A stretch of 64,000 bases of DNA from Cornus controversa (GCA_026545225.1 CM048850.1:27457797-27521796); one strand, 5' to 3'. Numbered from the stretch's first letter, positions 1 to 11,091 are shown. The notes: a model not told the origin generated them from the letters alone. Translations and numbers: made by a program.

Positions 1-786
1 ATTAAGTTTAGAATGACATTTTGATTAATTTGATAATTTATTTTGAAAAAGTTCTACAGTGAGAATTTATCCTCACCTATATATATATATATATTCGACT
101 TTTAAATCTTTTATTTTAGTAATTGACAAATTCTAATACAATATTATAGTAATCACACTCAATGAGAACATAAGACATAAGCTTCATAAATAAAATATAA
201 TGTGAAAATATTTAGAAAAACAACTTTCAAATGTTTTTTCTGACTACTCGGAATTGGCTATAATAATAATATAATAATACATACATATAAATATATGTAT
301 AAAATAAAATATGTATGTATATAATAATACATACATATATGTTTTTTCTTCTCTGGTTCATTTTTTTCCTTGCCTGCATGATTAGAATATCCGAAAGAAA
401 ATAAAAATTTTGGTGGCCAACTATAATCCTTTTGTCTTTATTGTTGCTGGTTGACTAGCGATTAATAGTGATTCAAACTATTCTTAAAGACATGTCAACC
501 AATGGTAAACAATAAACTAATCATTCAACGTAAATATATATATAAATTGTTGATTTTTAAGAAAATTGACATCCCTTCTGCTATCAATTGTTATTTCTTT
601 CTCCATAGACTCGATCATTCTTCAAGGGCAAAAAAAAAGTCATCCCAGCCTGAAATAAATAATCGAAAAGTAATACTTTTTTTAAATAAAACAAATTACA
701 AAACATTCTCTACATTACACAATTTTTGTTATTATGTAATAATAAATCCGCTCTACCTGATGATATGATATTATGTGTGTTGAACC
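1..786. other. AT-rich intergenic DNA, no gene seen
   Basis: Very AT-rich sequence with short TA and ATACATA runs near 80-95 and 260-340. Only short open frames without recognisable domains occur. I see nothing further that can be supported. Confidence 0.6.
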
Positions 787-794
787 TAAGTTCA

Positions 795-930
795 CACGAT
801 TTTGTTCTTGAATTTTATCTCAAAAGACCCCATACCATTTGAAGAGAACACACTACATATAAGTACATCATCTTACATCATCTTCTCCACACTCAAGCGA
901 TGTGGGATTGAGCAACTTGTACCTTGCCAG
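795..930 (-). mobile_element. TRIM LTR fragment, reverse orientation
   Basis: Reverse complement of the TRIM LTR found complete at 21429-21657. It carries the same order of words: the upstream TGGGATT/CACATCG block, the GTGCTTATATGTAGTGT-like block, CTTCAAATGGTATG and the AAAACCGTGCGGG-like block. Both ends are degenerate and no PBS or target duplication is visible. It lies directly beyond the broken 3' end of copia element A. Confidence 0.65.
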
Positions 931-1069
931 TGGTAGCTCGCCCAGTGTCTCAATTATAGTTCTAATGTCACAATTGCCCTTTTCCATTAAGTTTAAGACT
1001 CTTGGCCCTAAATGCAAATTTATTTGCGCAGAAATGAAATATTTTTAGTAAATCATATGATATCTCCAA

Positions 1070-2400
1070 CATGCTTCATACGAGAATGAAATACTGGATT
1101 GGAACATAATTGTGTAGCTCCAACATTGTTGCAGTAGATCACAGGTGATTGAGGTAGCTAAATATGGAGTTCAGTAAGGAGAGAACGCACCCAAGTCAAT
1201 GCAGCAGTAGTGGCAGCAACAGACCTATATTCAACTTCAGTAAAAGAGTGAGCAATCGTATGTTGCTTCTTGGAACTCCAAGAATAGGATTGCGACCAAG
1301 ATAAATAATATAAGCACTGGTAGAAGAGAAATTGTCCTTATTTCCTGCCCAATCAGCATCAGAATAGGCATGGAGTGATAGTGGAGAGTCACGATAAAGA
1401 CAAATGCCATGATCAGAAGTACCACAGAGATAACGTAGGAGACGTTTCAAAGTAGTCCAATGGTCGGTGATTGGACGATGCATGTACTGAGACAATTTGT
1501 TTACCGCAAAAGCAATTTCTGGCTGAGTAAGAGACAAGTACTGTAGGCTACCCACAATGGCTCTGTATTCAGTTGGGTCGTAAGGGCGGAGCCAGAGTGT
1601 AGTGTAAGTGTTGGACTAGTTGGAAGAGGGGTGAGTACTGATTTGCTATCCATTATGTTGGTACGAACAAGAAGATCTAGGATTTACCGTCGTTGAGAAA
1701 GAAGGATCCCATGTTCATGCGGAATGACTTCCACACCAAGGAAATAAGCAAGGGGGCCAAGATCCTTAATGGAGAATCGTTGAGCAAGAGAGCTAACAAC
1801 CCAGTTGACTATATCATTATTGTCACCTGTAATTATGATGTCATCAACATACACAAGGAGATATACACAATAGCTACCAGTGTTGAGGACAAAGAGAGAT
1901 GTATCTACATGTGAGTTCCAAAATCCAGATGTAACAAGAAACTGGCGAAGCTCATTATACTAGGCACGAGGAGCTTGCTTAAGGCCATATATGGCTTTAT
2001 GAAGTTTACACACATGAGTAGGATAGTCAGGATCAACAAACCCATGCGGTTGAGCCATATAAACATCTTCTGTGAGATACCCTTGTAAAAAGGCATTATT
2101 GATGTCAAGTTGTCAGAGAGACCAGCCACGATTGATAGCAATGCTGAGGACAAGTCGGATTGTGGTGGGCTTAATGACTGGACTGAATGTATCATTGTAG
2201 TCGACACCAGGTCGCTGGTGAAATCCTTTTGCAACCAACTGAGCCTTGTACCTGTCAATAGAACCATCAGAGTGGCATTTAGTTTGGAAAATCCATTTGC
2301 ATCTAACAATATTTTGGGAGGAAACAGATGGGACTAACTCCCATGTCTTGTTGCGAATAAGAACATCATACTCTTCAAACATGGCTTAACGCCATTTGGG
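1070..2400 (-). pseudogene. Copia A reverse transcriptase-RNase H (degenerate)
   Basis: From about 2382 leftward the minus strand encodes the start of a copia RT, including NKTWELVP and a CKWIF block followed by [10 protein letters not shown]. It continues through a degenerate segment near 2000 that corresponds to the YGLKQAPR region. RNase H follows at 1196-1555 ([10 protein letters not shown] with the usual Asp residues), and last comes a [15 protein letters not shown] block near 1075-1130. Several frameshifts and stops interrupt it, so no functional polyprotein can be made. The reading stops near 1061 without the normal C-terminus, which indicates a 3' deletion. Confidence 0.85.
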
Positions 2401-2513
2401 ATCTTTGAGGGCTTGGGTCGCAGTTGTGGATTCCAACTCAACGGGTTTAGAAAGTTGGGCAGTGAGATTGAGTTTTTGGATAGGTTTGTGAATAGTATTT
2501 TTGGCTCGGGTAG

Positions 2514-3265
2514 TCATAGGATGAGCGTTGTGAGTTTCTGTGATGGTATAGTTGGTTGGATGTCTGGTTCATTGGAATTTATGGTGGTAGCAGGTGATTG
2601 AGGGAAAATGGATGGTGAGGTGAGGGAAGGTGGGTTTGGAGGTATCGGAGTGTTCGAGGGTGCATGTGGAGCAGGTGGTGTCGGTACATCGCTTGAGGGC
2701 ATAGAAAGAGATCGTTTGGTAGATGGCGTGGAGAGTGACCGAGGCTGAGTGTTGGATGATGGAAGATGTATAATTGGCGGAATCCAAGTGGAAATAGTTT
2801 GTGGTTGAGGACGAGGTAAGTAGTTGTGAAGAGAAGAGAAAGGAAGAACAGACTCAACAAACTTGACATGACGAGAGATAAACATTTTGGAGGTAGAAGG
2901 ATCATAACAAAAGTAGGCACTCTGAGTAAGAGAATAGCCAAGAAAGACACAGGGAGTGGAGCAAGATTCGAGTTTATGAGAAGAATGAGGCCTAAGCCAG
3001 GGGTAGCATAGGCAACCAAAGACCCTAAGTTTAGAGTAGTTTGGAGGAATATTAGAAATCTTTTCAAAGGGTGAAGAGAGATTTAGTGTTGGAGTGGGCA
3101 TATGATTTATGAGGTAGACAACAGTGGTAAAGGCATGAGAACAAAAAGTTAAAGGAAGGGAAGCATAAGAGAGAAGTGTGAGACCAGTTTCTACTATGTG
3201 ACAGTGATGTTTTTCAGAAAAACCATTATGTTCTTGTGTGTGAGTTGGAGTTGTAAGGTGGGAAA
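2514..3265 (-). pseudogene. Copia A integrase C-terminal part and linker
   Basis: The minus strand from about 3265 continues the integrase core (EHNGFSEKHH, HIVETGL). It then gives the copia post-core block, with RVFGCLCYPWLRP and FLGYS (ORF 2514-3101), and a Pro/Ser/Thr-rich linker towards RT. The catalytic Glu region is altered: the usual QNGLVERKHR-type motif reads EHNGFSEKHH. Gypsy B interrupts this coding region at 3266-3270. Two further long open frames over the same bases are antisense or frame shadows. Confidence 0.8.
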
Positions 3266-3270
3266 TACCA

Positions 3271-6267
3271 TGTAATACCCCAGAAATTTGGACGGCAATT
3301 ATTTTAAAGAAATTTGAATTGCTTTATATTATTATTATTATTATTTTATTTTTATTATTATAAATTCATGTGAAATGCATTGTCTCTATATTTTATCGTT
3401 TTATGTGAGTTGATTTTCCTTTATATGCATTTTATCATTTCATGTGAATTGATAAGTTTGAATGTTATCATTTTATGTGGATTGTTCTATTTTATAGATT
3501 CCAATCATTTCATGTAAACTTCTCTGTTTATTTATTTATTTTTATCATTTTATGTGAATTGTTATTTATTATGTGTTGTTTATTTAAATCTTTTAAATGC
3601 TTTGGTTTGGGCTAGGGAGGAATTTGGGCTGGAATGATTGGGCTAAGATTATGTTTAAAATGTTGGGCCAGGGTTATAATTATATTATTATTGCTTGTAT
3701 TATTATTATTTTGATTTTATTTAGTTTTAGAAAAATCAATAATAGAATAATAATTAAGACAAAAAGGAAAAAGAAGAAATTAGGGTTTTTGCCGTTGCTT
3801 TACGCACAGAACTGAGGGAGTAAACGAAAGAGAGAAGGGAGTGACGATCGAGTGAACAAGTTGATTCGTCAAAGAGGCAAGTTTGATTCTTCTCTTCCCC
3901 TTTGAATCCGTATGCATAGTCTAGGTTTAAGAATTTGGTTTATATTGAAAATCTGTTTATAATTGTATTTTGTTTTGTTGCTTCTTGTGGATAAATTTCG
4001 TGGAAATTTATTATGCTAAATTGTATATAGGAGTATAGATATATATATATAAGAATATATGCATATATATATTTCATATATGTGTAAATTGTATAGCAAT
4101 CGATTTATGCATGAATTTAGGATGCAAAAAGATGTTAATTCGTAAGCCTTCTCTGTTGTGATTGTCTACAAAACAACCCTTGATCTTTAATAAAATAGAT
4201 CGTGAGAAATTTGAGTTGAAATTTTTAAATTTTGCGAAGAACCCTAGAACTTGTGAATTAGGGGTTTTTGATTCGGACAATTTTTGATGGGGCTTTTTGT
4301 ACCAATGGGTAGAGGGGATCAAGAGGAGAAGAACGGTACAAAAATCAGGCTGAACGGAGGTCGGACGAAGCCGGAATCAGCACCGGAAAATCCCCCAGCG
4401 CGCTGCCTGCGCGCTGGGGAAGACAGCCCAGCCGGCGCGTGTTCCCCACGCGCGCCCCCGGCGCTTGGGGGCGCGTGCCACCTGCGCCGGCACCGGCCAG
4501 TGACCGAAAAAATGTTTTTGGGCCCCACTCGTGAGGGCCCACCTCTGGGTCCAATATGGGCCAATTCCGAATAGTTTTGATATTTCTTTTGTATTTTTGA
4601 AAGTTTTGGAAAATTTTAAAAATTAGGAAAATCATTTTTTAAAAATACTTTTATAATTCTAAAAATTCAAAAAATTTTATGTCAACTTCCTGGGAGCTTA
4701 AGGAGCTTGGGGTTTAAATTTCATATCCAAATGATTTACCATTCTCTTTAAATTAATTTTTAAAGTGTCTAAAAACTATTTTTTTTAGCTTCTTTAATTT
4801 TAGAAAATACATAAAAATTTCCATAAATTCCAAAATTTTTACTGTAACTCTCTGGAGGCTAAATACACTTGGGTTTAATTTTTCAACTCAAAATAATCTT
4901 TCCTTGCTGTTCAATTGATTTTTAAAGTGTCTAAAAGTTGGATTTTTCACTTTCTGTAATTTTAGAAAATACGTTTATAATTCCAAAAATTTCCAAATTT
5001 TTGCTGTAACTTTCTGGAGGTTAGATAAACTTGGGTTTAAATTTTCATCTCAAAATGAGCTTCTCTTGGTGTTCAATTAATTTTTAAAGTGTCTAAAAGT
5101 TGGGTTTTCACCTTCTTTTATTTGTTGAAAATATTTCAAAAATTCTAGAAAATTTCAGAATGATTTAATAGGGTTCTGAGAAGTGGAATAGGGCCAGAAA
5201 CCTAGATAAAAGTTAGGTTTAGACTCCCTCGTAGAATTGAGTGCATTGGACGTTGAGTTGGGAAATTGCTTCTATAATGGATGCTTGGGTTATTTGGTTT
5301 ATTTGAATATATTTTCCTCTAAGGATATAAATGCCCATCAAATACGTGATTATAGTTTACTTGTAAACGATTTGTCTTATGGTAATAATTTCATGTTGGA
5401 TAAATTGAAATAATGGTTTGTGCAAATTTAAATCATAATGCACCTTGTTTATTTTATGTTTCATATTGGAATGCATCTATACGTTTTTAATTGGCATGTA
5501 AGGATTGCCCAGCGTGTCAGGATCGCCCATACCTAATAAGCTATCTATGCATTTTATTTTGGCATGTAAGGATTGCCCGGCGTGTCAGGATCGCCCATAC
5601 CTAATAAGGTATCTATGCATTTTATTTTGGCATGTAAGGATTGCCCGGCGTGTCCGTATCGCCCATACCTAATAAGGTATCTATACATTTTATTTGGCAT
5701 GTCAGGATTGCCCGGCGTGTCAGGATCGCCCATACCTAATCAGGTATCTATACATTATATTTGCTTTGTCATGATTGTCGAGATTTAATAAAATGCATGC
5801 ATATGTTTCTTTACTTTGAACTTAAAGAAGGTGTTCATTGTTGAATGATAAGGGTTCGTTGGGATAACGTATAAGATGATTTTGATTTCTGAAAACACGA
5901 ACTAGGTAGGGAATGACCAGTATGTATATATACCTATACCTATTAAGGTATCAAAGGATAAAATGGTGACATGTTAGGATTGCTTAAACTTGATAGCATT
6001 GTATGTTATGTTTATTTCTGCTGAACGTAAGGAATGTGTTCACGTTTGCATAATAAGGGTTTGAGTGGAATATTATAAATATTGACTATTGTTTTGGAAA
6101 CATGAAACTAGATAAAAGAATAACTTGTATGTTAAATCTATGAACTTATTTTGTGTCCCTTATATTGAGGGTATGTATATTGGTTCTCTGATTGGGATGT
6201 AGTAGATAGAACTTGCTCGTGGGTTTAACCCACTTTGTTGATATTTCAGGTTTCAGACAGGTTCCAT
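3271..6267 (+). repeat. 5' LTR of gypsy B (3' end deleted)
   Basis: Homologous throughout to the inverted LTR of element C (14440-16928). Shared landmarks in order are the TGTAATACCCC start, a polypurine-rich leader near 3780-3890, a GC-rich tract (4370-4500), repeated TTTTTAAAGTGTCTAAAA blocks (4755-5100) and a 62-bp minisatellite (5498-5765). Last comes the GTGGGTTTAACCCAC block near 6219. At about 6267 the LTR passes directly into integrase sequence with no LTR end, PBS or gag, so a deletion joins LTR to pol. The small open frame at 3597-3815, repeated at 7819-8037, is LTR sequence and not a gene. Confidence 0.85.
5498..5765 (+). repeat. LTR-internal minisatellite, about 62-bp unit x4
   Basis: Four head-to-tail units each contain GGCATGTAAGGATTGCCC (or GGCATGTCAGGATTGCCC), then CGTGTCAGGATCGCCCATAC and a CTAATAAGGTATC block. 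The inverted element C has a homologous array of about 68-bp units at 14700-15030. The units are not separated by variable spacers, so this is a minisatellite and not a CRISPR array. Confidence 0.85.
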
Positions 6268-7484
6268 GGGACATAACTATATTTGTCTCTAAGTGCAGCA
6301 GTGGTCAGATGATCAAGATTGATCACCAAAGACCGCCGGAGTCTTTGCAACCATTGCCTATACGGGAGTGGAAGTGGGAAAGCCTCTCTATGGATTTCAA
6401 TGTGGGACTTCCCACCTCACAGCGAAACCATGATGTTATTTGGGTGATAGTGGACAGGCTGACAAAATTATCACATTTCTTGCCGTACGCTTGAGTTACA
6501 CCTTAGAGTAGTATGCGAAGCTTTACATTGCAGAGATAATGAAGCTTCATGGTGTGCCTTTGTCCATTCTATCAGATAGAGATCTGAATTTTATTTCAGG
6601 AATTTAGGAGGGTTTTCAGCAGGCAATGGGTACAGCTCTGCACCTTAGTACAACTAATTACCCTCAGACCGATGGTCAGACTGAGAGGGTTAATCAGATT
6701 CTGGAGGGTATTTTGTGAGCATGTGTACTTAACTTCAAGGGTAATTAAGAAAATTTCTTGCTGCTAGTTGAGTTTGTCTATAACAATAGTTATCAAAAGA
6801 CTATTGGTATGGCACCATTTAAGGCTCTGTACGGACGACCTGTAGATCGTTGGGTTACTGGTTGGAAGTTAGAGAGAATAGGTTTTTGGGTCCTGAGTTC
6901 ATCAAGGACACGTCAGAAATAGTTGTCCTTATTAGAGACCGTATGCGGACTGCACAGAACAGATAGAAAAGTTATGCTGACCGAAGAACTCGTGCACTAG
7001 AGTTCAAGGTGGGGGATCAGGTTCTATTCAAAGCTTCTCCCATGAAGGGAGTAATGCGGTTTGGAGAAAAAAAATGGGGAGGTTGTCACCTCATTTTTTT
7101 TTGCTCCTTTCATGATTACTGACAGGATCAGGGCAGTAGCGTATATAGAAATGTTACTAAACACAAAGCACAGGGTGTATCATATCTTTTATGTGTCTAT
7201 GTTATGGAAATTCCGTAAGGAGGATGTTATTGATCAGCACATTGAGGTTGGGGAGATTGAGTTACAGCTAGATCCAACAAATGTAGAGTAACTGTACTGT
7301 ACTCATGACCATAGTAATCAATTCCCTCATCTTAAGACTATTCCTTTAGTTCGGGTTCAGTGGAGTCACCACAATTAGGTGGAGTCCACTTGGGAAAAGG
7401 AGAATGAAATAAAAGCAAAGTATCCAGAGTTTTTTTTTCACAGGGATGAGCTGAATTCCGAGGACGGAATTCCTCTTTTTAGGG
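6268..7484 (+). pseudogene. Gypsy B integrase core and chromodomain (degenerate)
   Basis: The reading starts inside integrase, just before the MIKIDHQRP block. It includes the first catalytic Asp region (SMDFNVGLP) and [18 protein letters not shown], then breaks into several frames. The C-terminal part at about 7320-7450 matches a chromodomain (VQW..H.., ESTWEKENEIKAKYP) with an in-frame stop after HHN. It ends at a purine-rich tract (TTTTTAGGGGGTAAGAA) directly before the 3' LTR. A chromodomain after integrase identifies the chromovirus branch, probably the Tekay/Del group. Multiple stops make it non-functional. Confidence 0.85.
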
Positions 7485-7492
7485 GGTAAGAA

Positions 7493-8510
7493 TGTAATAC
7501 CCCGGAAATTTGGACGGCAATTATTTTAAAGAAATTTGAATTGCTTTATATTATTATTATTATTATTTTATTTTTATTATTATTAATTCATGTGAAATGC
7601 ATTGTCTCTATATTTTATCGTTTTATATGAGTTGATTTTCCTTTATATGCATTTTATCATTTCATGTGAATTGATAAGTTTGAATGTTATCATTTTATGT
7701 GGATTGTTATATTTTATAGATTCCAATCATTTCATGTAAACTTCTCTGTTTATTTATTTATTTTTATCATTTTATGTGAATTGTTATTTATTATGTGTTG
7801 TTTATTTAAATCTTTTAAATGCTTTGGTTTGGGTTAGGGAGGAATTTGGGCTGGAATGATTGGGCTAAGATTATGTTTAAAATGTTGGGCCAGGGTTATA
7901 ATTATATTATTATTGCTTGTATTATTATTATTTTGATTTTATTTAGTTTTAGAAAAATCAATAATAGAATAATAATTAAGACAAAAAGGAAAAAGAAGAA
8001 ATTAGGGTTTTTGCCGTTGCTTTACGCACAGAACTGAGGGAGTAAACGAAAGAGAGAAGGGAGTGACGATCGAGTGAACAAGTTGATTCGTCAAAGAGGC
8101 AAGTTTGATTCTTCTCTTCCCCTTTGAATCCGTATGCATAGTCTAGGTTTAAGAATTTGGTTTATATTGAAAATCTGTTTATAATTGTATTTTGTTTTGT
8201 TGCTTCTTGTGGATAAATTTCGTGGAAATTTATTATGCTAAATTGTATATAGGAGTATAGATATATATATATAAGAATATATGCATATATATATTTCATA
8301 TATGTGTAAATTGTATAGCAATCGATTTATGCATGAATTTAGGATGCAAAAAGATGTTAATTCGTAAGCCTTCTCTGTTGTGATTGTCTACAAAACAACC
8401 CTTGATCTTTAATAAAATAGATCGTGAGAAATTTGAGTTGAAATTTTTAAATTTTGCGAAGAACCCTAGAACTTGTGAATTAGGGGTTTTTGATTCGGAC
8501 AATTTTTGAT
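7493..8510 (+). repeat. 3' LTR of gypsy B, gypsy-derived part
   Basis: Nearly identical to 3271-4288, with about five substitutions and no indels noticed. It begins right after the polypurine tract. Homology to the 5' LTR ends at the word GATG near 8510, where the next bases match TRIM sequence instead. Confidence 0.9.
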
Positions 8511-8919
8511 GAGGCCTTTTGGGGTAAACCCAATAGCAAATCGTGCGGGCTATGGCCCAAAGCGGACAATATCATACCATGTGTTGGAGCGGGGTATTAC
8601 AATTGGTATCAGAGCCTGAACCCAGCCGGAAGTGTGCCGACGAGGACGTCGGGCCTCGTAGGGGGGTGGATTGTAGTAACCCTTATGGACGGGTGTGAGT
8701 GGGCGGGTGCGAAGACAGACACTGGGCTGAGCTACCACACTGACAGGGTACAGGGTGCTCAATCCCACATCGCCTGGGTGTGGAAAAGGGATGTGCTTAT
8801 ATGTAGTCTGTTCTCTTCAAATGGTATGAGGCCTTTTGGGGTAAACCCAATAGCAAAACCGTGCGGGCTATGGCCCAAAGCGGACAATATCATACCATGT
8901 GTTGGAGCGGGGTATTACA
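8511..8919 (+). mobile_element. TRIM segment: partial LTR, 70-bp internal region, full LTR
   Basis: 8511-8601 is the 3' part of a TRIM LTR ending GGGGTATTACA. It is followed by a two-base spacer and TGGTATCAGAGC (8604-8615), complementary to the 3' end of plant initiator tRNA-Met. The internal region is 8602-8671 and ends in GGGGGGTGGA. The second LTR, 8672-8919 (248 bp), carries the CCCACATCGCCTGGGTGTGG and AAAGCGGACAATATCATACC blocks. No protein is encoded; open frames crossing it are shadows. Confidence 0.85.
8604..8615 (+). promoter_or_regulatory. Primer-binding site of TRIM segment (initiator tRNA-Met)
   Basis: TGGTATCAGAGC lies two bases after an LTR end (TATTACA at 8601). This is the standard site where the 3' end of initiator tRNA-Met primes reverse transcription in plant retroelements. 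Confidence 0.85.
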
Positions 8920-8924
8920 TACCA

Positions 8925-9784
8925 TGAGTGGCCAAGTAGGAAGTGAGACCAATATATTCTCCACCATTGTTAGAATAAAGGGTTATGATTTTTTGGTTAA
9001 AGTAGTTTTCAACAATAGTTTTGAATCTTATAAAGACATCATGAACATCCGATTTGTGCTTGATTGGATAAATTTATACATATTTTGTATAGTGGTCAAC
9101 AAAGAGTACATAGTATTTAAAGCCATCATGGGAGAGGACGGGAGAAGTCCACACATCAGAAAAGAGGATTTCAAGAGGTTTGGTTGAGACAATAAAAGTA
9201 GTAGAAAATGGTAATTTGTGACTTTTATAGTTGTGACATGCATTATATGAAAAATTGGGCGAAATGGAAGACGAAAAATCTAATTTATACTGAGACGCAA
9301 CATGTTTTAGAATAGAAAGAGCGGGATGACCTAATCTATGATGCCACTCGGACGAAGTGGTCTTGACACTAGAGAAAGCAAGTAAAGGAAATTTCACGAA
9401 TGAGGAAGCCGGCCACTCATACACTCCATCCTTCGTTTGGCCCGTTAAGAGGATTGCCCTCGTGCGAAATTCCTTCACAAGAAAAGAAGCTGGTAAGAAT
9501 TCAATGGATACGTTATTAGTGGTGCAAATTTGAGAAATAGATATTAAATTCCCTTTCATGCTAGGAACACAAAGAACATTAGATAAGGTAAAGGAAGTGG
9601 TAGGGGTAGTGAAAGAAGTGGAACCGGTATGTGTAATGGGTAGACCCGTGCCATCACCAATCATAACATCGTCTGTGCCTGTATATGGTGCATGAAGAGA
9701 TAAGTTGCTCAGGTTAGCAGTGACATGATGAGAAGCACCGCTATCAAGGAGCCATAATGGAGTGGTGGATGCTGAAGTGGCCAC
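8925..9784 (-). pseudogene. Copia A protease, pre-integrase and integrase N-terminal part
   Basis: Open frame 9074-9784 on the minus strand. The copia aspartic protease motif WLLDSGASHH lies near residue 15, followed by an ILSVSQI-like block. A GAG-pre-integrase motif (WHHRLGHPALSIL, with the zinc-binding His and a Cys later) lies near residue 147. The start of the integrase core (FSDVWTSPV) is near the end. The frame then breaks, continues degenerate to 8925, and is split by gypsy B. One Cys position of the HHCC motif can be seen (YNACHNYKSHKLPF). The protease motif is intact but the gene is interrupted. Confidence 0.85.
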
Positions 9785-9799
9785 AAAATGAGCCTGAGG

Positions 9800-10822
9800 T
9801 TACCACGGTGCAGTAGAACGAGTAGGCAGAGATCGAGGTGAAGATGACAAGTCATTCGGTACAAGGCGAAATGAAGGGCACCGTTTGGCAGTATGACCCT
9901 GAATACCATAAATCTGATAATAGCCAAGATATGGCCGTAGTGGTGGTCGAGCACCCCAAGGCTGATTCGGGCCGAGAGAAGGGCGCAAGTTGTTGGTGGA
10001 AGATAGATGCCATCCGGTGTTGGTGGAGCCAAAAGGTGGCGACGGTGTGTGAGGCAACAATGGACGCCACCTAGAGGTACGAGAGCCTGTATTGATGCGT
10101 TGAGCGGGATTTGCAGAGGCTGGTAGATAAGACTGATTAGGCTTCTTCTCTTGCAAATGTGCTTCAAAAGTGAGTAGTTTTTCATGAAGTTCATCAAAAA
10201 TGAGGGGTGTATCACGAGCGTGAACGACATTGACAAGGTATTTGTAATCACTACCAAGACCATCAAGAATTTTTTCCGTGAGATCATCGTCGTCTATAGG
10301 GACTCCAAGAAGAGCAAGTTCATCGGCTCGGGCTTTGACAAATTGTAGAAAATCAGTAACACTCTGAGAACCTTTGGTGGGATTTTTGAGGTGACCTTTA
10401 ACTTGTTTGATCCAGCCTTGAGATGGCTTAGCATATGTATTAGCAAGAATCATCTAAGCTTGATGAGAGGTGGTTGCACGAGCAATAAAAGGAATGATAG
10501 TAGGAGTAAGTGAGCCAATGATAGCATTGAGTATAAATTGATCCTGACGAATCCAAAAGGTATAAGCCAGGTTCAATTGAGTTGTTTGATTTGCAGTGAT
10601 AGTGTCGGGTGGTCAAGATTTGGTACCATCAATATAGCCAAGGAGATCATAACCAACAAAAAGGGTTTGAAATTGGAGTTTCCATGAGGTATAATTGGTG
10701 GATGATAGTTTAAGAGGGACTTGGGCAGAAACGCTGATGGCAATGAGTGCTTGGTTTGCATCATTTGCATTGGGGATTGTGGGAGTAGTAATAGCAGTGG
10801 TGGGAGAGCTTTGAGTGCTCAT
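9800..10822 (-). pseudogene. Copia A gag (broken)
   Basis: Gag starts at the ATG at 10820-10822, three bases after the PBS, giving a Ser/Thr-rich N-terminus and then KLSSTNYTSWKLQFQTLF, a typical copia gag block. Stops near 10613 and 10454 split it. The frame continues in ORF 9800-10453 with QGWIKQVKGHL and SVTDFLQFVKARADELALLG. The zinc knuckle YYQIYGIQGHTAKRC has lost its first two Cys, both now Tyr, and should not bind zinc or RNA normally. This supports a long-inactive copy. Confidence 0.85.
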
Positions 10823-10825
10823 GGT

Positions 10826-10837
10826 GCTTTGATACCA
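10826..10837 (-). promoter_or_regulatory. Copia A primer-binding site
   Basis: On the minus strand TGGTATCAAAGC, one mismatch from the initiator tRNA-Met complement TGGTATCAGAGC. It abuts the LTR and precedes the gag ATG. Confidence 0.75.
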
Positions 10838-11091
10838 TAATACGTTTGAAGATATGAGAGAATATGGCATACTTTTCTATTGATCAATATCGGTATAAAT
10901 ATACATTGTTCATGACACTTAATTACCTATAATTAAGGTAGACCAAAACAATCTCCTCATATAAGGAAATAGCTAAACAGTCTCCTATAATAAAGGTACA
11001 GAAAGTCAAATAAAATCACAAACGAAATATCTACAATTAAATCAAATATTATCTACAATTAAATCAAATATTTTGAGGATTATCTCTAACA
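10838..11091 (-). repeat. 5' LTR of copia A
   Basis: About 254 bp between the PBS and the terminal TGTTAGAGATAATCC word (read on the minus strand, starting at 11091). Read that way it starts TGTTAG and ends next to the PBS. No partner LTR remains on the other side, so its exact limits are inferred from the PBS and the TGTTAG start. Confidence 0.65.

Larger units (their letters stand above)
3271..8919 (+). mobile_element. Ty3/gypsy chromodomain element B, chimeric with a TRIM
   Basis: The element starts TGTAATACCCC and ends GGGGTATTACA, a perfect 11-bp terminal inverted repeat. It is flanked by the exact 5-bp duplication TACCA (3266-3270 and 8920-8924). Order: long gypsy LTR (3271 to about 6267), integrase and chromodomain remains (6268-7484), purine-rich tract, second LTR starting at 7493. 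The first about 1,018 bp of the two LTRs differ at only about five positions, so insertion was recent. At about 8511 the second LTR stops matching the first and becomes a TRIM unit that runs to the duplication. Gag, protease, RT and RNase H are missing, so it is non-autonomous. Confidence 0.9.
1061..11091 (-). mobile_element. Ty1/copia LTR retrotransposon A, nested host of gypsy B
   Basis: Reading leftward from a 5' LTR (10838-11091) are a tRNA-Met type primer site, gag, aspartic protease, pre-integrase and integrase, reverse transcriptase and RNase H. This is the copia order, with integrase before RT. The right-hand part (8925-11091) and left-hand part (1061-3270) are one element: removing 3271-8919 plus one copy of the 5-bp duplication TACCA restores the integrase frame. 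The element is dead, with many stops and frameshifts, and its 3' end and 3' LTR are missing beyond about 1061. The lineage may be Ale/Retrofit-like, judged only from the RT wording, so that is uncertain. Confidence 0.9.

Noticed and set aside
3597-3815. 72-codon open frame, repeated exactly at 7819-8037
   Set aside because: It lies in the LTR of gypsy B and is duplicated because both LTRs are copies. No domain, and AT-rich low-complexity residues.
4284-4635. GC-rich open frames on both strands that look like a CpG-island gene
   Set aside because: The tract is a GC-rich part of the gypsy LTR, present in diverged form in the LTR of element C. Proline/alanine-rich frames on both strands reflect composition.
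5498-5765. Regularly spaced repeats resembling a CRISPR array
   Set aside because: Units are contiguous and nearly identical, with no variable spacers. This is a plant LTR minisatellite with a counterpart in element C.
8490-8927. 145-codon open frame
   Set aside because: Crosses the gypsy/TRIM junction, PBS and LTR. It is a by-product of non-coding TRIM sequence.
9838-10074. Plus-strand open frames opposite copia gag
   Set aside because: Antisense shadows of the minus-strand gag/zinc-knuckle region with no domain of their own.
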